Source: Chloroflexota bacterium | GTDB lineage: Bacteria; Chloroflexota; Anaerolineae; Aggregatilineales; Phototrophicaceae | Length of the DNA: 64,000 nt | Assembly: GCA_026706455.1 (NCBI GenBank) | Contig: JAPOYS010000148.1 | Span: forward strand, 1 to 64,000 | Reading direction: 5' to 3' | Part shown: piece by piece, positions 31,805-41,040 of the stretch | Layout of the letters: each line of letters begins with the position of its first letter | Position numbering within the stretch: the stretch's first letter is position 1 | Program-made: the position numbers and the translations under genes | Notes under the pieces: generated by a model | The model's input: only the letters and a program-made list of their open reading frames with translations | Database searches by the model: none | Told to the model about the DNA's origin: nothing

Positions 31805-33946
31805 TTGCGCTCGCTGGCTATTGTAATTGTCACCGTTCTGATTGCCTTCAGTGCGGCTCGCGCTGGGTTGCAGGCGCTAACCGAGGAATGCTCGGCGGCC
31901 GGCACGCTTTCGCGCGAGACCTATTTGAGCGGCGTCTCAGCGCACGAGCGTAAGTTTACGCTCTATCTGCCGCCGTGCTACCAGGCGTCGGGGGCTTCTT
32001 ATCCGCTGCTGCTGCTCTTGCATGGCTCCAACGCCGACGACAGTCAATGGGCGCGCTTGGGCTTCTTGGATGCTCTGGAGAGCGCGATTCGCGCGGACGA
32101 AGCTCCGCCCATGATCGTGGTGATACCCTATGGCGGGTCAGTCGCCAATCAGAATCGCTTTGATGGTTTGAGCTATGACCGGATCCTGCTGGATCTCCTG
32201 GAGCAAGTGAACGACCGCTATCGCCTGGATGGACGACAAGCAATCGGGGGCATTTCGCGCGGCGGCTTCTGGGCGTATCACCTTGGCTTGCGCTTCGCCG
32301 CTGACTTCGTCGCCATAGGCGGGCACAGCCCCTATTTTGACCCGGACCATGCGTCGCCTGAAAACAACCCGCTTGATCTGGCGAGGAGCTTAACTGCCGA
32401 CACTCGCCTGCGCCTATGGCTCGATCGCGGACCCGTTGATCACGCAGCCGACGGCGTTGACCAAATGCATGTGCTCCTGCGGGAGCGGCGCATTCCGCAC
32501 GCGTACATCGTGCACGCGGCTGGCGATCACAGCGAGGCGACCTGGCGCCAAAACATGGGGGCTTATGTCGACTTTTATGCTGGAGCCTTTGCCGGCTACG
32601 ATGATAAGCCCTTCGCTCGGGAGGCTCCTAGCGCTGGCGGCGGAATCGAGTTGTGGCTGCCGGCAGCGGGATTCGGCGCTCTGCTAACCTCTATCGACTC
32701 GGCCGATTTCGACGCGCTGCTCGCTGGCGCGCTCGATCAACGGCTGATTCTCAGCCACTCAAACGCGGAAAGATTGAGCGAGCGCGGAATCGACCTGCAT
32801 CTGAATACCCGACTCGTCGCGGACAACCTGCTGTTCAATGAATTGTGGCGCGACAAACGCAGTTTCACGCTCTTGCCTTTTGACCAGTTGCATCTGCGCC
32901 TGCGCCCCTTATGGCTGGATGACGCGCCGGTCGTCGATCAACTGGCCGAGTACCCGCTGAGCTTCCCAAGCGATGCGCCAAACTTTTCGCCGGATTTGCT
33001 GACGCGCGTCACACTCTCCGGCACGACGGCGCTGGCGCGGCACACCCTCCCGGCTGTTGAGCGCATCGGCCTGGAACAGGCGGCCAGCGGCATCCGCGAT
33101 TATGTTCGCCGAGCCGATTACTTCCAAATCACGCACGAAGCCTCGATCGCGGCGAGCTGCCCGCGCCATACGGAGTCCGTACTGGGCGGCGCCAATAGCA
33201 TGTGCATGCTGCAAGACCACGCGCGGCTCTTCGATATTTTGGATGTGGATGTGGTGGATCTCACGGGCAATCACATCAATGATTTCGGATACGAGGCATT
33301 CGAGCATACGCTTGAGCATTTTGAAGAGCGAGGGTACGCCTTGGTCGGCGGCGGCCGCAGCGTTGAGCAGGCGCGGCAGCCCCTCATCCTGGAGCGCAAT
33401 GGTTCGCGCATCGGCTGGCTGGCTTGCAATAATATCGGTCCCTACTACGCCTTCGCGAATGACAATCCGGACGCGCTCGGCGGGCGGCGCCCGGGCAGTG
33501 CTTACTGTCGCGGCGGCTGGCTGCGCGAAGCCTTGCCAAGGCTGGCGGCTGAAGTCGATCTCGTTCTTCTAACCGTTCAATACCGGGAGTTTGAAGCCTT
33601 CACGCCGACGCAGCGGCAGCGCCTCGACTTTCAGACCTACGCCGAATGGGGCGCCGATATCGTGATTGGCACAGCCGAGCACAAACCGATGACCTTCGAA
33701 TTTTACCGTACGCGGCGGGCCGAAACGGCTTTCTTGCACTATGGGTTGGGCAACCTGTTTTTCGACCAGCTGCCCTGGGGCAACCGGCGCTTTTTCCTCG
33801 ACACGCTGTACATTTACGACGGGGAGCTGCGCGCTGTGGAGTTGTTCCCGGGCATCATCGAAGAGCGCGCGCGCCCGCGGCTGCTGGAAGGCGAAGACTT
33901 GTTCAACTTCTTGCATTTCATGTTCATTCAGAAGAACGAGTTCTAG
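31805..33946 (+). CDS. Secreted fusion protein: esterase (alpha/beta hydrolase) plus CapA-like (PGA_cap) domain
   Basis: A 713-residue protein with an N-terminal signal peptide (IVIVTVLIAFSAARA). Residues about 40-265 form an Esterase-D-like alpha/beta hydrolase: oxyanion HG in LLLLLHGSNADDSQW, nucleophile Ser151 in GGISRGG, and a likely His in HAAGDHSEATW. After a spacer of about 120 residues, residues about 390-690 match the CapA metallophosphatase-like fold, with TGNHINDFG at 487-495 (His490), TAEHKPM and YGLGNLFFDQ. CapA proteins act in capsule or poly-gamma-glutamate assembly, and the esterase half may remove acyl groups from a surface polymer; that link is inference. The start is TTG 31805 after AAGGAGG. 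It follows the response regulator by 78 bases. Confidence 0.82.
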   Translation: MRSLAIVIVTVLIAFSAARAGLQALTEECSAAGTLSRETYLSGVSAHERKFTLYLPPCYQASGASYPLLLLLHGSNADDSQWARLGFLDALESAIRADEAPPMIVVIPYGGSVANQNRFDGLSYDRILLDLLEQVNDRYRLDGRQAIGGISRGGFWAYHLGLRFAADFVAIGGHSPYFDPDHASPENNPLDLARSLTADTRLRLWLDRGPVDHAADGVDQMHVLLRERRIPHAYIVHAAGDHSEATWRQNMGAYVDFYAGAFAGYDDKPFAREAPSAGGGIELWLPAAGFGALLTSIDSADFDALLAGALDQRLILSHSNAERLSERGIDLHLNTRLVADNLLFNELWRDKRSFTLLPFDQLHLRLRPLWLDDAPVVDQLAEYPLSFPSDAPNFSPDLLTRVTLSGTTALARHTLPAVERIGLEQAASGIRDYVRRADYFQITHEASIAASCPRHTESVLGGANSMCMLQDHARLFDILDVDVVDLTGNHINDFGYEAFEHTLEHFEERGYALVGGGRSVEQARQPLILERNGSRIGWLACNNIGPYYAFANDNPDALGGRRPGSAYCRGGWLREALPRLAAEVDLVLLTVQYREFEAFTPTQRQRLDFQTYAEWGADIVIGTAEHKPMTFEFYRTRRAETAFLHYGLGNLFFDQLPWGNRRFFLDTLYIYDGELRAVELFPGIIEERARPRLLEGEDLFNFLHFMFIQKNEF

Positions 33947-34084
33947 CGCCGACTTGCCGTTCGCTCGCCGCCGCTTGAGGGCTGCATCGTGGCGCCGTAT
34001 TACGGTTATCCAGCCAGCGTCCACAGCGCTCGCCTAAGCCCGATGATTCTAATGTGATTCATACAGCGCGCGCAGGAAAATCTA

Positions 34085-34112
34085 TTCGATGGGCTTCCAC
34101 TTAGGCTATAAT
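34085..34112 (+). promoter_or_regulatory. Promoter of the Clp/Hsp100-like gene
   Basis: A -35 TTCGAT (34085-34090), a 16-base spacer and a perfect -10 TATAAT (34107-34112). The leader to 34170 contains a small hairpin, GCGTC-TTTG-GACGC (34119-34132). No CIRCE or other heat-shock operator is seen. The rest of 33947-34169 is empty. Confidence 0.55.
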
Positions 34113-34169
34113 GAGGCGGCGTCTTTGGACGCTTAGCGGCATGTAAGGCACTGAGGACACGAACGCTAA

Positions 34170-36419
34170 ATGTCGACCTTGAATCCCGACCTGATCTCGA
34201 AGGATATGGACGCCGTGCTGAACGACGCCGTACCGATGCTGAAGGAGTATCGCAAGTCGTCGATCACGCCGGAGATGGTTCTGCTCGCCTTGCTGCAGCG
34301 GCAGGATACGGCCGCCTGGCGCATGTTGAAAATGTTTGAAACCTCGCGCGGCGTCGATCTCGATCGACTGGAACGACAGGTCAAAGTGGCGATACAAGCG
34401 CGGCGTGATCCGGATGGGAGCTTGGATTTCGTCGCCATTGGCAATCGAAAAGTGTCGCTGAGCCGGCAGTCAATCGTCTTGCTCGATGACGGGCTAACCA
34501 TCGCCAACTCCATGAACCAGCAGAAAATCGACACCGATCAGGCCCTGGCTGTCCTCGCCGAGTCATCGGTGAGCACGGGCGGCATTCTGCGGCAATTCAG
34601 CGTTACGCCCAAGGCGATTCAGGACGCTTACAGCAACGCCAGCAACATCATTCCGGCGCGCGAAGACAGCACAACGGTGGACTTTGTGAAGCGGGCAAAG
34701 CGCGGGCTGCTGCGCGCCGTGCATTTTCGCGAAGACCTGCTGCGCAACATGATCAACGTGCTGACGCAATCGGTCAATCGACATATCGTGCTGGTGGGTG
34801 CGGACGGCGTCGGCAAACGCACGTTGGCTTATAGTCTGGCGCTGCTGATGGCGGAGGAGAAGGGTCCCGTTGGCTTGTCGAATCTCGTGCAGATCAGCGA
34901 GACGGCGCTGCTTGATGGCGACCAGGAAGCTTTTCGCGCAGGCACGAGCGCGGCGCGCAACGGCATCTTGTTCTTGCCATTGATCCATCGATTCTTCGGC
35001 GGTCCCATCAAAGCCGATTTCAACAAGGCGACATCGCTGGTGCAGAAGTCCTTTCTGAGCGACGACCCAGTCATCATCTGCACGACGAATGTGCAGGAGT
35101 TTGAGGATCGCATTCAAGGCGTCAGCGCGATCATGGAGAACAGCCAGATCATCCGCGTGGACGAACCGTCGCTGGAAGAGACTGTGCGCATCCTCGAAAC
35201 GATCGCGCCGCACCTGGAATCGGACTACGAAATCACCATTGATGATGAAGCCTTGAAGATGGCGGGGCGGATGGCGCAGCGCTTCTTGACCATCAGTCCG
35301 CTGCCCCTAAGCGCCGAGCAATTGCTGCATCGCACGGCGGCTATGGTGAATATGGGCAAGCAAGACGACCTCGCCTTTAAGCCGGAGAACAACGACGCTT
35401 CGCTGGATATTGAAGATGTGGCGCTGGTGACCAGCCAAATGACCGGCATTCCGGTGACGAAGCTCGGCGCCGACGAACGACTGCGTTACGCGAATATGGA
35501 CGAGCATCTGCGCAAGCGCTTGATCGGCCAGGAAGAGGCTGTTCAGATGGTCAGCCGCGCCATCAAGACGGCGCGCGTCGGGCTCAAAGACCCGCGGCGT
35601 CCCATCGGCGCCTTTCTGTTTTTGGGGCCGACCGGCATCGGCAAGACCGAGCTGGCGCGCGTGCTGGCCGACTTCATGTTTGGCAGCGAGGAGAATCTCT
35701 TCCCGCTGGATATGAGCGAATACAAAGACGAAAGCAGCATCAACCGTTTAATTGGCTCGGCGGTGGGTTATGTCGGCAGCGACGAAGGCGGACAGTTGAC
35801 CGAACGCATCCGTCAGCAGCCCTACACGATTGTCCTGCTGGATGAAATCGAAAAGGCGCATCCGCGCATCATGGATGTGCTTCTGCAAGTAATGGAAGAG
35901 GGCCGCCTTACTGATGGCCGCGGCAACATCGCGCGCTTCAGCGAAGCGGTGGTGATTCTGACCAGCAACATCGGCTCCGAGCATCTCATGGTGCGGCATA
36001 TCACTGAAGACCTGCGCGAGATGATCATGGAAGAAGTGCTGGAATTCTTGCGCCCTGAGTTCATCAATCGCCTGGACGAAGTGATTCTCTTTAACGCGCT
36101 TAGCGATGAAGACTTCGTGCTCATCCTCGATCTCTTGATAGAGAAAGAAAATAAACTGGCTGCGGAGCGCGGTCTCACGCTGACTTTTACGCAAGGCGCC
36201 AAGAACTGGCTGCTGGCGCAAAACGACGAGCCGGAATTCGGCGCGCGGCCCCTGCGCAGGATCTTGCGCCGAAACCTGCGCGAACCCTTGGCTGACTTTT
36301 TGCTGCGGGCGAATCCGCCCGATGGCACGGAGGTCCGGATTAGCTCGAGCCGCAAGCGTGGCGGCGGCTTGAAGTTTTCCGCCGATGTCAATGGCGAGGA
36401 GTTTGTTCTCGACGCCTAA
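34170..36419 (+). CDS. Clp/Hsp100 AAA+ protein with degenerate first ATPase module
   Basis: A 749-residue Clp/Hsp100 protein: a Clp N-domain (about 1-145), two AAA+ modules, no ClpB-type middle coiled coil, and a C-terminal small domain. D2 is intact: Walker A GPTGIGKT (486-493), pore loop GYVG, Walker B LLDEIEKAH (Asp558, Glu559) and Arg finger in LRPEFINRLDE. D1 is not: Walker A reads GADGVGKRT (210-218, Arg217 for Thr/Ser), Walker B is ILFLPLIH with Pro270-Leu271 for Asp-Glu, the Arg-finger pair aligns with Glu323-Asn324, and the KYRG pore loop is missing. No ClpP-binding tripeptide loop is visible in D2. It is probably an unfoldase or disaggregase driven by D2 alone, with D1 as scaffold. 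Confidence 0.88.
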   Translation: MSTLNPDLISKDMDAVLNDAVPMLKEYRKSSITPEMVLLALLQRQDTAAWRMLKMFETSRGVDLDRLERQVKVAIQARRDPDGSLDFVAIGNRKVSLSRQSIVLLDDGLTIANSMNQQKIDTDQALAVLAESSVSTGGILRQFSVTPKAIQDAYSNASNIIPAREDSTTVDFVKRAKRGLLRAVHFREDLLRNMINVLTQSVNRHIVLVGADGVGKRTLAYSLALLMAEEKGPVGLSNLVQISETALLDGDQEAFRAGTSAARNGILFLPLIHRFFGGPIKADFNKATSLVQKSFLSDDPVIICTTNVQEFEDRIQGVSAIMENSQIIRVDEPSLEETVRILETIAPHLESDYEITIDDEALKMAGRMAQRFLTISPLPLSAEQLLHRTAAMVNMGKQDDLAFKPENNDASLDIEDVALVTSQMTGIPVTKLGADERLRYANMDEHLRKRLIGQEEAVQMVSRAIKTARVGLKDPRRPIGAFLFLGPTGIGKTELARVLADFMFGSEENLFPLDMSEYKDESSINRLIGSAVGYVGSDEGGQLTERIRQQPYTIVLLDEIEKAHPRIMDVLLQVMEEGRLTDGRGNIARFSEAVVILTSNIGSEHLMVRHITEDLREMIMEEVLEFLRPEFINRLDEVILFNALSDEDFVLILDLLIEKENKLAAERGLTLTFTQGAKNWLLAQNDEPEFGARPLRRILRRNLREPLADFLLRANPPDGTEVRISSSRKRGGGLKFSADVNGEEFVLDA

Positions 36420-36516
36420 GATCGCGATTGCCAGCGCGCATTGGACATCGACGTCCGTGGCTGGACCGCGCGCCGCCGCGCCGAATTGAAGAACCGTGAC
36501 GAAGCGAGAGGGGAAT

Positions 36517-37935
36517 ATGACCGCAATCGATCATTCGATTTTTCGCAAATATGACATCCGCGGCACGGCGGCTGGCGATACGCCGCAGCTCACACCGGAC
36601 ATCGCCCGGCTCGTGGGCAAGGCGCTGGGCAGCTACCTGCCGCGGCAGTTCAACTCGCAGCGCGTCTTCGTCGGCTCGGACAATCGCCTGACCTCGGGTC
36701 CATTGAAAGCAGCCCTCATTGACGGATTGGCTTCAACGGGGTTGCCGGTCACCGATATCGGCGAAGTGCTGACGCCCACCGTGTACTTCGCCTCGGCTTC
36801 CTATGACGGCGCCGGCGCCGGCGTGATGATCACGGGCAGCCACCTCGATACGCGCTACAACGGCATCAAGATGGCCTATGGCAAATTGGCGCTGGCCGGC
36901 GAGCAAATTCAGGAGCTGCTCCAAATCATTGAGGAGCGCGAGTTTGCGGTTGGCGCGCCAGATATCTCTGAAGACTTCGACCTGATTCAGCGTCACATGA
37001 CCGCGATTCAGAGCAAAGTATCGATGGCGAAGCGGATGAAGGTCGTCCTGGACGCCGGCAATGGCTTGTCCGGAACTTATCTGCCGCCCGTCTTGACCGC
37101 CCTGGGCTTGGATGTGGAATGCCTGTATTGCGAGCCGGATGGCACATTTCCCAACCATCTGCCCAACCCGGAAGACCCGGAGATGACGCGCGACCTGGAA
37201 GCCAGAGTTGTGGCGGCGGGCGCCGATTTGGGTTTGGCTTTCGACGGCGATAGCGACCGCTGCGGCTTCATCGATAATCACGGGCATCACATCGCGGCCG
37301 ATCGGCTGCTGGCGCTCTTGTCGCGTGATCTGCTCAGCCGTCACCCCGACACGCCTATCGTCTTTGATGTCAAGGCGTCGCAGGCCCTGCCCGATGAAAT
37401 CAAAAGATACGGCGGCATACCGGTCATGTGGAAATCGGGCCACAGCTTGATGAAGCAGAAGATGAACGAAATCGGCTCCTTGCTGGGCGGCGAAGTCAGC
37501 GGGCATCTCTTCATCGGCGAAGACTATTACGGATTCGACGACGCGCCGCTGGTCGCGCTCAAAACCTTGGAGATCGTCAGCAATACGGACGCGACAATCG
37601 CCGAGATCTTCGACGAGATCCCCAAGCTGGTCGCCACGCCGGAAATCGTGCTCTCGGCGCCGGACGATCTGAAATTCGCAATGATCGACGAAATGACGAC
37701 GAATTTGCAGCGCGACTACGACGTGGTGACGGTCGATGGCGCGCGCGTCGCCTTTGAGCATGGCTGGGGCTTGGTGCGTGCCAGCAATACGCAGCCGGCC
37801 GTCACCCTGCGCTTCGAGGCCTATACACGCGCGCAAATCGCCGAGTACATGCGCGTCTTCGAGGCGCAGTTGGCGAATTATCCGCCGATCGATCAGAGCC
37901 GATTCGATCAACTCCTGGTCGATTTCAGCGACTGA
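36517..37935 (+). CDS. Phosphomannomutase/phosphoglucomutase
   Basis: A 472-residue alpha-D-phosphohexomutase that moves phosphate between C6 and C1 of mannose or glucose. It has the phosphoserine loop TGSHLDTRYNG with Ser108, metal loop DGDSDRCGF at 243-251, sugar loop GGEVSGHLF and phosphate loop near SNTQPAVTLRFE. The usual TASHNP loop is altered to TGSHLD, a form seen in some of the family. ATG 36517 follows GAGAGGGGAA. It supplies activated sugars for polysaccharide. A methyltransferase gene follows after 21 bases. Confidence 0.9.
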   Translation: MTAIDHSIFRKYDIRGTAAGDTPQLTPDIARLVGKALGSYLPRQFNSQRVFVGSDNRLTSGPLKAALIDGLASTGLPVTDIGEVLTPTVYFASASYDGAGAGVMITGSHLDTRYNGIKMAYGKLALAGEQIQELLQIIEEREFAVGAPDISEDFDLIQRHMTAIQSKVSMAKRMKVVLDAGNGLSGTYLPPVLTALGLDVECLYCEPDGTFPNHLPNPEDPEMTRDLEARVVAAGADLGLAFDGDSDRCGFIDNHGHHIAADRLLALLSRDLLSRHPDTPIVFDVKASQALPDEIKRYGGIPVMWKSGHSLMKQKMNEIGSLLGGEVSGHLFIGEDYYGFDDAPLVALKTLEIVSNTDATIAEIFDEIPKLVATPEIVLSAPDDLKFAMIDEMTTNLQRDYDVVTVDGARVAFEHGWGLVRASNTQPAVTLRFEAYTRAQIAEYMRVFEAQLANYPPIDQSRFDQLLVDFSD

Positions 37936-37956
37936 GCTGATTGCGGCGACGTCTCA

Positions 37957-38685
37957 TTGACCGTGACCGCACGACGCGAGTTTTTCCAAGATATCTACCG
38001 CAATCGAGCCGAGCAATTTGATCGGCTCGTGGCGCGCGAAGACCGGCAGGGCAATCTCTTCGCCGCGCTGAATGACATTCATCCCTTGCATGGCGCGACG
38101 GTTTTGGAATTCGGCGCCGGCACGGGACGCGTCACCAGGCTGCTCTCGGTTGCGGTCGGGCGCGTTTTCGCCTTTGATATTGAAGCGGCAATGCTCAGGC
38201 GCGCCCGGTGCGCGATGCGTGAAAGCGGCATGACCAATTGGCATCTGGCGCTCGGCGACAACGGGCGAATGCCAGCCGCCTCGGCCTGCGCTGATCTGGC
38301 GATCGAAGGCTGGAGCTTCGCCCACGTCATCGGCTGGCATCCGCAAGATTGGCTTGCGCGAACCGATTTGATGCTGGCTGAGATGGAGCGCGTCCTGAAG
38401 CCGGGCGGCACAGCTGTCCTCATTGAGACGATGGGCACAGGACAAGGCCAGCCATGCGCGCCGTCGGCGAGCTTGAGCAAGCTATACGATCATTGGCAGG
38501 AAAAGCATGGTTTCGCACACCGCTGGATTCGCACCGATTACCAATTCGCGTCGCCGCAGGAAGCCGACGAATTGATGCGCTTCTTCTTCGGCGATGACCT
38601 GGCGAATGAGTGCCTGGACGGCAAGCGAGTGATTGTGCCCGAATGCACCGGCATCTGGTGGAAGCGGCGCGCCATGGATCAGTAG
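37957..38685 (+). CDS. Class I SAM-dependent methyltransferase
   Basis: A 242-residue methyltransferase. Motif I is VLEFGAGTGRVTRLLS near residue 49, followed by VFAFDIEAAML and by FAHVIGWHPQDW and MERVLKPGGTAVLIETMG, the typical motif III area of Methyltransf_11. The start is uncertain: TTG 37957 or GTG 37963, neither with a strong ribosome binding site. It lies 21 bases after the phosphohexomutase and is probably co-transcribed with it. The acceptor is unknown. Confidence 0.8.
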   Translation: MTVTARREFFQDIYRNRAEQFDRLVAREDRQGNLFAALNDIHPLHGATVLEFGAGTGRVTRLLSVAVGRVFAFDIEAAMLRRARCAMRESGMTNWHLALGDNGRMPAASACADLAIEGWSFAHVIGWHPQDWLARTDLMLAEMERVLKPGGTAVLIETMGTGQGQPCAPSASLSKLYDHWQEKHGFAHRWIRTDYQFASPQEADELMRFFFGDDLANECLDGKRVIVPECTGIWWKRRAMDQ

Positions 38686-38738
38686 ACGCCAGTACCATTG
38701 CAAGATGACCGATATCGGTTATGATGATTTCGCATGGC

Positions 38739-38744
38739 TATAAT
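38739..38744 (+). promoter_or_regulatory. -10 element before the 38769-40963 gene pair
   Basis: A perfect TATAAT, 24 bases before the ATG at 38769; no good -35 is seen. Confidence 0.45.
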
Positions 38745-38768
38745 AATGCTTACGCTTAGAGACGCAAA

Positions 38769-39443
38769 ATGCCGAAGCTGAACGCGCCTGATGCAGCGCC
38801 CAATATCGAGTTTGAAGTCGACCGCGAGCATTCCGGCGTCCGTATGGTCGGCTGCTTCACCTTCATACTTGGCGCGCTCGCCAGTTACTTTACTCTCGCC
38901 GCCATCTTCCCCGGCGGCGGCTTGATTACGATCGGCGCCGCCCTGGTGATCGCTGTCGGATTGACCTACGGCGCCGATTATCTGACCAAGACCTATTGGC
39001 CCAGCAATCGCTATATCCAGTTCCTTGGCGACATGATCCGGCTCGTCAGCGGCAGCCAGATTCAGAGCGAGATCGACGGCGGGCAGAACGTCAATCTGCT
39101 CATGTGGCACTTCGAAGCGAAGCGGCATCCACGCGTGCCAAAGGGCTGGTATGTGGTGGCGAACGCGCTGGAGCAAGATGGCGAACACATCGTGAGTTAT
39201 TCCATCGTCTCGCCGACTGACTTTGAGGCGCTGCCGCTTTCGCGCTTGTCAGTCCGCTATCAGCGGAAGAAGCGCAGGAAAGATGACGGGCGCGACCTGA
39301 AAGAAGCGGGCGCCTATCGCCGGATCGCGCAAGCTGAATTCCAGCGCGGCGAGCTCGGCGCTGAGCTATCGCAAGAAGATTACTTCGCTTATCTCGATTA
39401 CTTGGCCGACACTTATACCTCCTGGATGCCGAAGGACAAATGA
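38769..39443 (+). CDS. Membrane-associated protein of unknown function
   Basis: A 224-residue protein with two adjacent hydrophobic segments at about 25-65, broken by PGGG, and a soluble C-terminal two-thirds rich in Arg, Lys and Glu (RYQRKKRRKDDGRDLKEAG). No family is recognised. Its TGA overlaps the ATG of the next gene by four bases, so the two products are probably made together; the cytoplasmic tail here and the secreted product next door suggest a membrane-spanning pair, which is inference. Confidence 0.6.
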   Translation: MPKLNAPDAAPNIEFEVDREHSGVRMVGCFTFILGALASYFTLAAIFPGGGLITIGAALVIAVGLTYGADYLTKTYWPSNRYIQFLGDMIRLVSGSQIQSEIDGGQNVNLLMWHFEAKRHPRVPKGWYVVANALEQDGEHIVSYSIVSPTDFEALPLSRLSVRYQRKKRRKDDGRDLKEAGAYRRIAQAEFQRGELGAELSQEDYFAYLDYLADTYTSWMPKDK

Positions 39444-40963
39444 CCGCGGCGGGCAGAGTGTTATTCTGCTTAATCTGCCTGATGGGGAGCCTCATCACAC
39501 TCCGGGCGCAAGACAGCGTGTTGCGGATAGGCAGCGTCGTTGAGGGCAGTCTGGCTGCTGGCGAGACGCGGCGTTACGCCTTGACAGCGCTTGAATTGAC
39601 GCTGGCCTCCTTGCGCGTCGAAGCGCTTACGGAGGGGCTGGATCCTACGCTGACGATCTTGGATGGCGCGGGCGAGATGCTGATCTCGAATGACGATTAC
39701 GACTATCCAGAGGCGCTGGGCGCGGCTATCCAGGCTTTCGTCTTCCCGCGAACATCGACCTATACGATCGCAGTCAGCGCCTTCGGCGACGGCGCGGGGG
39801 CCTATCGATTGCACATCCAGCCCGGCTACGACCGCGTCGCCTTGCGCGAATCCCCGGTGGACAGCGCCAATTGGGAAGTCGTGTACAGCGACGCAAGCGT
39901 AAACATTTCCGAAGCCAGCGTTTTTGCGCTAGAAATGCGCGGACTGGCGCGCTCGGCCGGCATGGTCGGTTTGCACTTTCCCATCGAGAGCGATCTGTAT
40001 TTCGAAGTCGCCTTTGATCAGGTGAACTCGCCCTCAGTTTGGCAAGTTGGCTTGCTGTTTCGTTATCTGTCGCCGAGCCGCTACCACCGTCTGCTTTTGA
40101 GCAAACGCGGTTACTGGCGCGTTGACCGCGTTGATGGCGATTCGGTCACGCCCTTGGTCAATTGGAAAACTCATCCGGCGATAGCAGCGGGCGCCCGGTC
40201 CTTTCGACTCGGCGTGCTGGTCAGCGGGCAGCACTACGACATCGTTTACAATGGTCAGGTGGTGGGCGCGGCTTGGGATCGAGCGCCGTTGCAAGCCGGC
40301 AGCCTGGGCATCGCGCTGAACACCGATGAGCGGACGGGCGGCGCCATGTCCTTCGTGGTAGCGGAGACGCTGGTGACGACGCCGACGCGAGTCGACGGAA
40401 AGGTCCTCTTTCCCCAGCGACTGCTCGCCAGCGGCTACTATGCCCTGGCGCAGGCGCTGGCGCGGCAGCAGCTCGTGCCCGTCGGCGGCGAAGTCAAGGT
40501 GGCTGTGCCCGAGAGCTCGGTGCGCGGCGCCAAGCCGGGCGTCACGCGTTTGCCCATCGCCTCCAGCTTCAGTTTCGCGCAATTTGCCTTTGGCGTCTCC
40601 CTAACGCTTGACACGTATACGGAAGGCAATGGCGGCTGCGGGCTATACTTCCATTTCAACGATGAGGACAATTACACGCTTGCTTATGTGACGAGCCAGG
40701 GCGATTACGGTCTTTCACGGCGCGCGCGGGATGGCTTTGCGCCGGGAATCTACGACAATCGCCCGGCGGCCGCGCCAGGCGCGCATAATATGCTGGCCAT
40801 CGTGTCCGACGAGGTCATTCACTTTTACCTGGACGAGCGCTATGTCGGCAGCCTGGACAGCCAGCCGCGCATCGGCGGCGTCGGCATTGCAACGGTGAAC
40901 TACGACGAAGTGGACACCAGTTGCGCCTTCAAGGACCTCTGGCTGCTAAGTCTCGATAACTAG
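39440..40963 (+). CDS. Secreted protein with PPC-like domain and two jelly-roll-like repeats
   Basis: A 507-residue exported protein with a signal peptide ending near LRAQ (about residue 24). Residues about 28-130 resemble a bacterial pre-peptidase C-terminal (PPC) domain: GSLAAGETRRYALTA, LDPTLTILDGAGEMLISNDD, TSTYTIAVSAFGDGAGAYRL. Two following segments (about 140-310 and 370-507) are alike, each with a HRLLLSKRGYWR- or YTLAYVTSQGDYGL-type strand and a GSLGIAL or GGVGIAT ending, as in concanavalin-like lectin folds. No catalytic site is seen. It starts inside the stop of the previous gene (ATGA, 39440-39443). Confidence 0.65.
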   Translation: MTAAGRVLFCLICLMGSLITLRAQDSVLRIGSVVEGSLAAGETRRYALTALELTLASLRVEALTEGLDPTLTILDGAGEMLISNDDYDYPEALGAAIQAFVFPRTSTYTIAVSAFGDGAGAYRLHIQPGYDRVALRESPVDSANWEVVYSDASVNISEASVFALEMRGLARSAGMVGLHFPIESDLYFEVAFDQVNSPSVWQVGLLFRYLSPSRYHRLLLSKRGYWRVDRVDGDSVTPLVNWKTHPAIAAGARSFRLGVLVSGQHYDIVYNGQVVGAAWDRAPLQAGSLGIALNTDERTGGAMSFVVAETLVTTPTRVDGKVLFPQRLLASGYYALAQALARQQLVPVGGEVKVAVPESSVRGAKPGVTRLPIASSFSFAQFAFGVSLTLDTYTEGNGGCGLYFHFNDEDNYTLAYVTSQGDYGLSRRARDGFAPGIYDNRPAAAPGAHNMLAIVSDEVIHFYLDERYVGSLDSQPRIGGVGIATVNYDEVDTSCAFKDLWLLSLDN

Positions 40964-40984
40964 ATCGCTTCTCTCGTTAGGCCA

Positions 40985-41014
40985 AAAGAAAAAGCCCCGC
41001 GCACTGGCGAGGCT
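40985..41014 (-). terminator. Intrinsic terminator of the glycoside hydrolase gene
   Basis: On the minus strand, stem AGCCTCGC and GCGGGGCT (eight pairs, one G-U) with a six-base loop is followed by TTTTTCTTTT. It lies 27 bases beyond the stop at 41041 and between convergent genes; the plus strand lacks a T-tract. Confidence 0.88.
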
Positions 41015-41040
41015 CCACTAATGGACGACGGGGCGGCAGA

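Noticed and set aside
36733..37911. Minus-strand open frame (392 codons)
   Set aside because: Antisense to the phosphohexomutase gene, which has all its family motifs.
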